Assembly (NCBI GenBank): GCA_023151335.1
Contig: JAKLJF010000234.1
Span: forward strand, 1-7,510
From: Thermoanaerobaculia bacterium
GTDB lineage: Bacteria > Bacteroidota > Bacteroidia > Chitinophagales > Saprospiraceae
Length of the DNA stretch: 7,510 nt
Reading direction: 5' to 3'
How positions within the stretch are numbered: position 1 is the stretch's first letter; each line of letters begins with the position of its first letter. Shown piece after piece: positions 4,940 to 7,510 of the stretch. Below the pieces are notes generated by a model that was not told where the DNA came from, searched no databases, and saw nothing but the letters and a program-made list of their open reading frames with translations. The translations under genes and the position numbers were made by a program.

Positions 4940-5713
4940 TTAAGCATACATGATCCCTGTGAAGGTCACCAACGCATTGCTCCAGAAATTCACACCGTCA
5001 TTGCTCATCCAGACCACGCCGCTGGTTAAGCGATTTTGGCCGCCGCGCCGGTCTGAAAGGGCGCCGGTACGTTCGTCGCGGTAACGGGCCTGCAGGGTAG
5101 CGCCCAACAGGCTATCGAGCAGCATGCCGGCAAAACCGCCGGCAGTGACCAGGAGCATCCATTTGAGATCGAAATGATCCGGGGCGAGGACATAGCCAAG
5201 GATGGCCATAGCCAGCGCGCCGGCAAAACCGCCTGCCGTGCCTGCCACACTGACTCCCCCCGACAGACCGACCGGCACGGGTTGCCAGCGCCAGATGTCC
5301 ACCGTTTTTTGCCGGAAATACTGCCCGATCTCCGACGACCAGGTGTCGGCGGTACTGACGGCAAGGGAAAGGGTCATGGCCGTCAGGGCCGTTTCCCGGA
5401 GGGGCCCCGGCATCCAAATAGCCAGAAGGGCATAGATGCCGCCGTTGCACAACACCTGCCGGTAATCGCGCGGCTGGCCATGTTTGGCATCGGCGGCATC
5501 AGCCTTGTATTTATTCAGCCGCCCCAGCAGGGTGCTGCTGATGAAAAAGAAAAACAAAGGCAGGAGCCAAAGCGGCCCGGCCCACCAGATCACCCATAAG
5601 CCGGTAAAAGCGGCTGCCAGCGCGCCGTCGAGGGTCAGGGATTTTCGGCGGTGAGTGTACCAAACAAATCCGGCGGCAAGCGCCAGGGCTGCCGTGAATC
5701 CTGTTGTTCCCAT
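4940..5713 (-). CDS. DUF92/TMEM19-family integral membrane protein
   Basis: A 257-residue polytopic membrane protein. Hydrophobic segments lie at about 5-20, 30-60, 90-120, 150-175 and 185-205. Family signatures include RKSLTLDGALAAAFTGLWV (23-41), a cytoplasmic-looking SSTLLGRLNKYKADAADAK (59-77), the hallmark ADTWSSEIG (122-130), GGVSVAGTAGGF (152-163) and DSLLGATLQARYRD (200-213). DUF92 proteins include animal TMEM19 and plant VTE6, the latter linked to phytyl-phosphate phosphorylation. The bacterial substrate is not established, and a kinase acting on a prenyl-type phosphate is only an analogy. I chose ATG 5713 because the upstream frame has 39 polar, unrelated codons and overlaps the preceding gene. 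From 5713 there is an 11-nt gap and an A/T-rich leader. It is probably co-transcribed with the lipocalin-like gene upstream. Confidence 0.88.
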   Translation of the reverse strand: MGTTGFTAALALAAGFVWYTHRRKSLTLDGALAAAFTGLWVIWWAGPLWLLPLFFFFISSTLLGRLNKYKADAADAKHGQPRDYRQVLCNGGIYALLAIWMPGPLRETALTAMTLSLAVSTADTWSSEIGQYFRQKTVDIWRWQPVPVGLSGGVSVAGTAGGFAGALAMAILGYVLAPDHFDLKWMLLVTAGGFAGMLLDSLLGATLQARYRDERTGALSDRRGGQNRLTSGVVWMSNDGVNFWSNALVTFTGIMYA

Positions 5714-5724
5714 AATTATTTGTT

Positions 5725-6327
5725 TCAAGGCAAGGAATACGCCGTTTTTACCAGTTCCACCACTTCCGCTTCTTCGGGCAAAAAGAGGGTCATACGCCCG
5801 GCAGTAAGCGACAACACCTGGGCACGCCATTGTATCCCGAATCCGCCGGGATTTTTAATTGTAATGCTCATAAATTCGGGGACAAAAGAAAATTGGCGGC
5901 CTTCCGGGAAAAGTATCCGGTTGTTGGCACTGTGCTTATTATACACCGAAAGCGTGCTGTCGGCAAAAAAGACGGCGTAATAAGGCGTGGCAATAGCGTC
6001 CATGATCCGGCGCACTTCGATACTGCTGTCGCGTTCCTGCCATTCCCGGAAGGCGCGGCTTTCGCGGCGGTTCAGCTCGTCGTAGTCGCTGTAGCCGTAC
6101 CATTGTTCGGCGCGTTTTTGCCGGAGGTGTTCGTACACTTTAAGGGCCTGCGGTAAGGCCGGGGCTTTTTTATCAACCTGCACGCCTTGCTCTGAATAGG
6201 AAACTACTTCCCAACGGCCCAATAATTGTCGTAGCAGCGTGTCTGCCGCTCGTTGTGCCACCACACCCCATGCTGTCAAAACAAACAATATCATTATGGG
6301 AACTGTCCGAATTATAAATGTGTGCAT
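5725..6327 (-). CDS. secreted lipocalin-like protein of unknown function
   Basis: A 200-residue protein. Residues 1-24 (MHTFIIRTVP then a hydrophobic core ending GVVA) form a signal peptide, cleaved probably before Q25. The mature part begins LLRQLLGRWEVVSYSEQG (31-48), the L-x-G-x-W entry strand of lipocalin-like barrels. An unusually long, charged helical insertion follows (about 60-111, KVYEHLRQKRAEQWYGYSDY onward). It ends in short strands (YAVFFADSTLSVYN, QFSFVPEFMSITIK, MTLFLPEE). I recognise no specific family. The frame stays open far upstream (to 6699) but that part is antisense to the transporter gene, so I set the start at 6327, where a good signal peptide begins. The next gene, DUF92, starts 11 nt after its stop, which suggests an operon. 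It diverges from the SulP transporter across an 85-nt region. Confidence 0.7.
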   Translation of the reverse strand: MHTFIIRTVPIMILFVLTAWGVVAQRAADTLLRQLLGRWEVVSYSEQGVQVDKKAPALPQALKVYEHLRQKRAEQWYGYSDYDELNRRESRAFREWQERDSSIEVRRIMDAIATPYYAVFFADSTLSVYNKHSANNRILFPEGRQFSFVPEFMSITIKNPGGFGIQWRAQVLSLTAGRMTLFLPEEAEVVELVKTAYSLP

Positions 6328-6358
6328 TGAATGACAAAATTTAATTTGCAGTATATCG

Positions 6359-6391
6359 TTTGGGAACCGACGTAAATGTAGTTTATCTGTC
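6359..6391 (+). promoter_or_regulatory. weak candidate promoter of the transporter gene
   Basis: TTTG (6359-6362), 21 nt, then TATCTGTC (6384-6391). This matches TAnnTTTG at four of six fixed positions and lies 21 nt before ATG 6413. It is the only arrangement in the 85-nt divergent region (6328-6412) with acceptable spacing on the plus strand. On the minus strand a CAAAATTT (6335-6342) resembles a -7 element but sits too close to the start at 6327. Confidence 0.2.
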
Positions 6392-6412
6392 CGACATTCA
6401 TTCGCAGTTTCC

Positions 6413-7510
6413 ATGATCGACCGGCTGAAGTCTTTTTTACAGTTGCAACAGGATACCTTCCATCCCAAGTTTTTCACTTTGCTGAAGGAAGGGATTTCCC
6501 GCCAGCAACTCCGGCAAGATCTCGTCGCCGGCATCATTGTCGGTATTATTGCCCTTCCCCTGGCCATCGCCTTTGCCATTGCGAGTGGAGTGACCCCCGA
6601 CAAAGGACTGGTAACGGCTGTTATTGCCGGTTTCCTTATCGCCGCGCTCAGCGGCAGCCGGGTACAGATCGGCGGCCCGACAGGGGCTTTTATACCCATC
6701 GTTTATGGCATTGTGCAACAATACGGCATCGACGGCCTGATCATCTCCACTTTTATGGCCGGGCTGTTGCTGGTGGCCATGGGGATAGGCCGGCTGGGCA
6801 GCGTCATCAAATTTATCCCGCATTCACTGATCGTCGGGTTCACTACGGGCATTGCCGTCATCATTTTTTCTTCCCAAATAAAAGATCTGTTCGGGCTGCC
6901 TATTGAAAAGGTGCCGGCAGAATTCATGGATAAATGGCACGTCTATTTTCAATATTTTAACCAGATCAACCCCTGGGCGGCCGGCATTTCCATTGCCACG
7001 GCTGCTATTGCTTTTTTGTTCCCAAAAATCACGACAAAAGTACCCGGCGCGCTGGTCGCCATCCTGATTTTTACTCCCCTGGTACAAATTTTCCAAATCC
7101 CGGTCGATACCATCGAAACGCGTTTTGGCAACATTCCGGCCACTATCCCGGCGCCGGTGATGCCGCACCTGAGTTGGGAACTGATCCATCAGTTGATCCG
7201 GCCGGCATTTACGATCGCTATGCTGGGCGCCATCGAGAGCCTGCTCTGCGCCGTGGTGGCCGACTCGATGGTCGGCGGCAACCACCGTTCCAATACCGAA
7301 CTGGTGGCGCAGGGAGTGGGCAATATGGCCTCCGCCCTGTTTGGCGGCATACCGGCCACCGGCGCCATTGCCCGCACGGCCGCCAACGTAAAAAACGGCG
7401 GTCGTACCCCGGTGGCCGGTATGGTACATGCCGTGGTATTACTGCTGATCATGGTATTTGCCGGCCCCTGGGCCAAGCTCATCCCCCTGAGCGTGCTGGC
7501 CGGCGTACTC
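6413..7510 (+). CDS. SulP-family anion transporter, 3' end outside window
   Basis: The first 366 codons of an inner-membrane SulP/SLC26 transporter. The frame is open to the window edge. Landmarks are a cytoplasmic amphipathic N-terminus (1-34), TM1 with LVAGIIVGIIALPLAIAFAI (37-56), SGSRVQIGGPTGAFIPIVYG (80-99, the sulfate-transporter signature region), RLGSVIKFIPHSLIVGFTTG (127-146), AMLGAIESLLCAVVADSMVG (269-288, with Glu275), NHRSNTELVAQGVGN (290-304) and GGIPATGAIARTAANVKNGG (311-330). The order and spacing match full-length members of about 500-560 residues, so the last membrane helices and any C-terminal STAS domain are missing because of the window edge, not a mutation. The transported anion (sulfate, bicarbonate or a dicarboxylate) cannot be told from this part. 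ATG 6413 precedes the family's normal N-terminus with no Shine-Dalgarno sequence. It diverges from the lipocalin-like gene. Confidence 0.93.
   Translation, partial: MIDRLKSFLQLQQDTFHPKFFTLLKEGISRQQLRQDLVAGIIVGIIALPLAIAFAIASGVTPDKGLVTAVIAGFLIAALSGSRVQIGGPTGAFIPIVYGIVQQYGIDGLIISTFMAGLLLVAMGIGRLGSVIKFIPHSLIVGFTTGIAVIIFSSQIKDLFGLPIEKVPAEFMDKWHVYFQYFNQINPWAAGISIATAAIAFLFPKITTKVPGALVAILIFTPLVQIFQIPVDTIETRFGNIPATIPAPVMPHLSWELIHQLIRPAFTIAMLGAIESLLCAVVADSMVGGNHRSNTELVAQGVGNMASALFGGIPATGAIARTAANVKNGGRTPVAGMVHAVVLLLIMVFAGPWAKLIPLSVLAGVL

Noticed and set aside
5714..5830. N-terminal extension of the DUF92 gene by 39 codons
   Set aside because: It overlaps the end of the preceding gene and is polar, unlike family N-termini. 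ATG 5713 fits the family start and the 11-nt gap.
6328..6699. N-terminal extension of the lipocalin-like gene by 124 codons
   Set aside because: Most of it is antisense to the SulP gene and low in sense. A normal signal peptide begins at 6327.
6437..7482. Several minus-strand ORFs opposite the transporter gene
   Set aside because: The plus strand has an uninterrupted SulP frame with family motifs. The antisense translations have biased composition and no domain pattern.

Overview
The window looks like ordinary chromosomal DNA from a member of the phylum Bacteroidota, most likely a Saprospirales-type lineage. Three things suggest this. Start codons lack a Shine-Dalgarno sequence and are often preceded by A/T-rich leaders. 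At least one near-perfect Bacteroidota promoter (TTG, 20 nt, TAnnTTTG) is present. The gene families also fit: a CBS protein with an ACT-like tail, a PF13601-type winged-helix regulator beside a small membrane protein, and a Uma2-like remnant. The genus cannot be read from the sequence.

Layout, left to right. Positions 1-135 hold a telomere-like tandem array that runs into the stop codon of a minus-strand CBS/ACT-like protein gene (130-792). A 184-base divergent region follows, with a perfect 14-bp palindrome at 937-950 inside promoter-like elements on both strands. Next is a plus-strand run with very short gaps: a class III PLP aminotransferase (977-2164), a 40-codon ORF resembling the N-terminus of a Uma2 endonuclease (2169-2291), and a FluC/CrcB fluoride channel whose last helix is cut short (2296-2616). 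An outer-membrane-type protein (2663-3307) ends this stretch and is followed by a large perfect hairpin (3323-3378).

A second plus-strand operon starts from the clearest promoter in the window (3392-3422), which overlaps a palindromic candidate operator. It encodes a multi-pass membrane protein (3456-4046) overlapping by 8 bp a winged-helix regulator (4039-4332). After a hairpin built on the regulator's stop codon comes a secreted DUF1579-like protein (4405-4935). A convergent minus-strand pair follows: a secreted lipocalin-like protein (5725-6327) and a DUF92/TMEM19-type membrane protein (4940-5713). Divergent from this pair, and running off the right edge, is a SulP-family anion transporter (6413-7510).

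I see no phage, transposase, CRISPR, toxin-antitoxin or biosynthetic system. The items most worth a second look are the stop-codon-associated repeats, the divergent palindrome, the truncated FluC with the Uma2 remnant just upstream, and the membrane protein/winged-helix unit with its putative operator.
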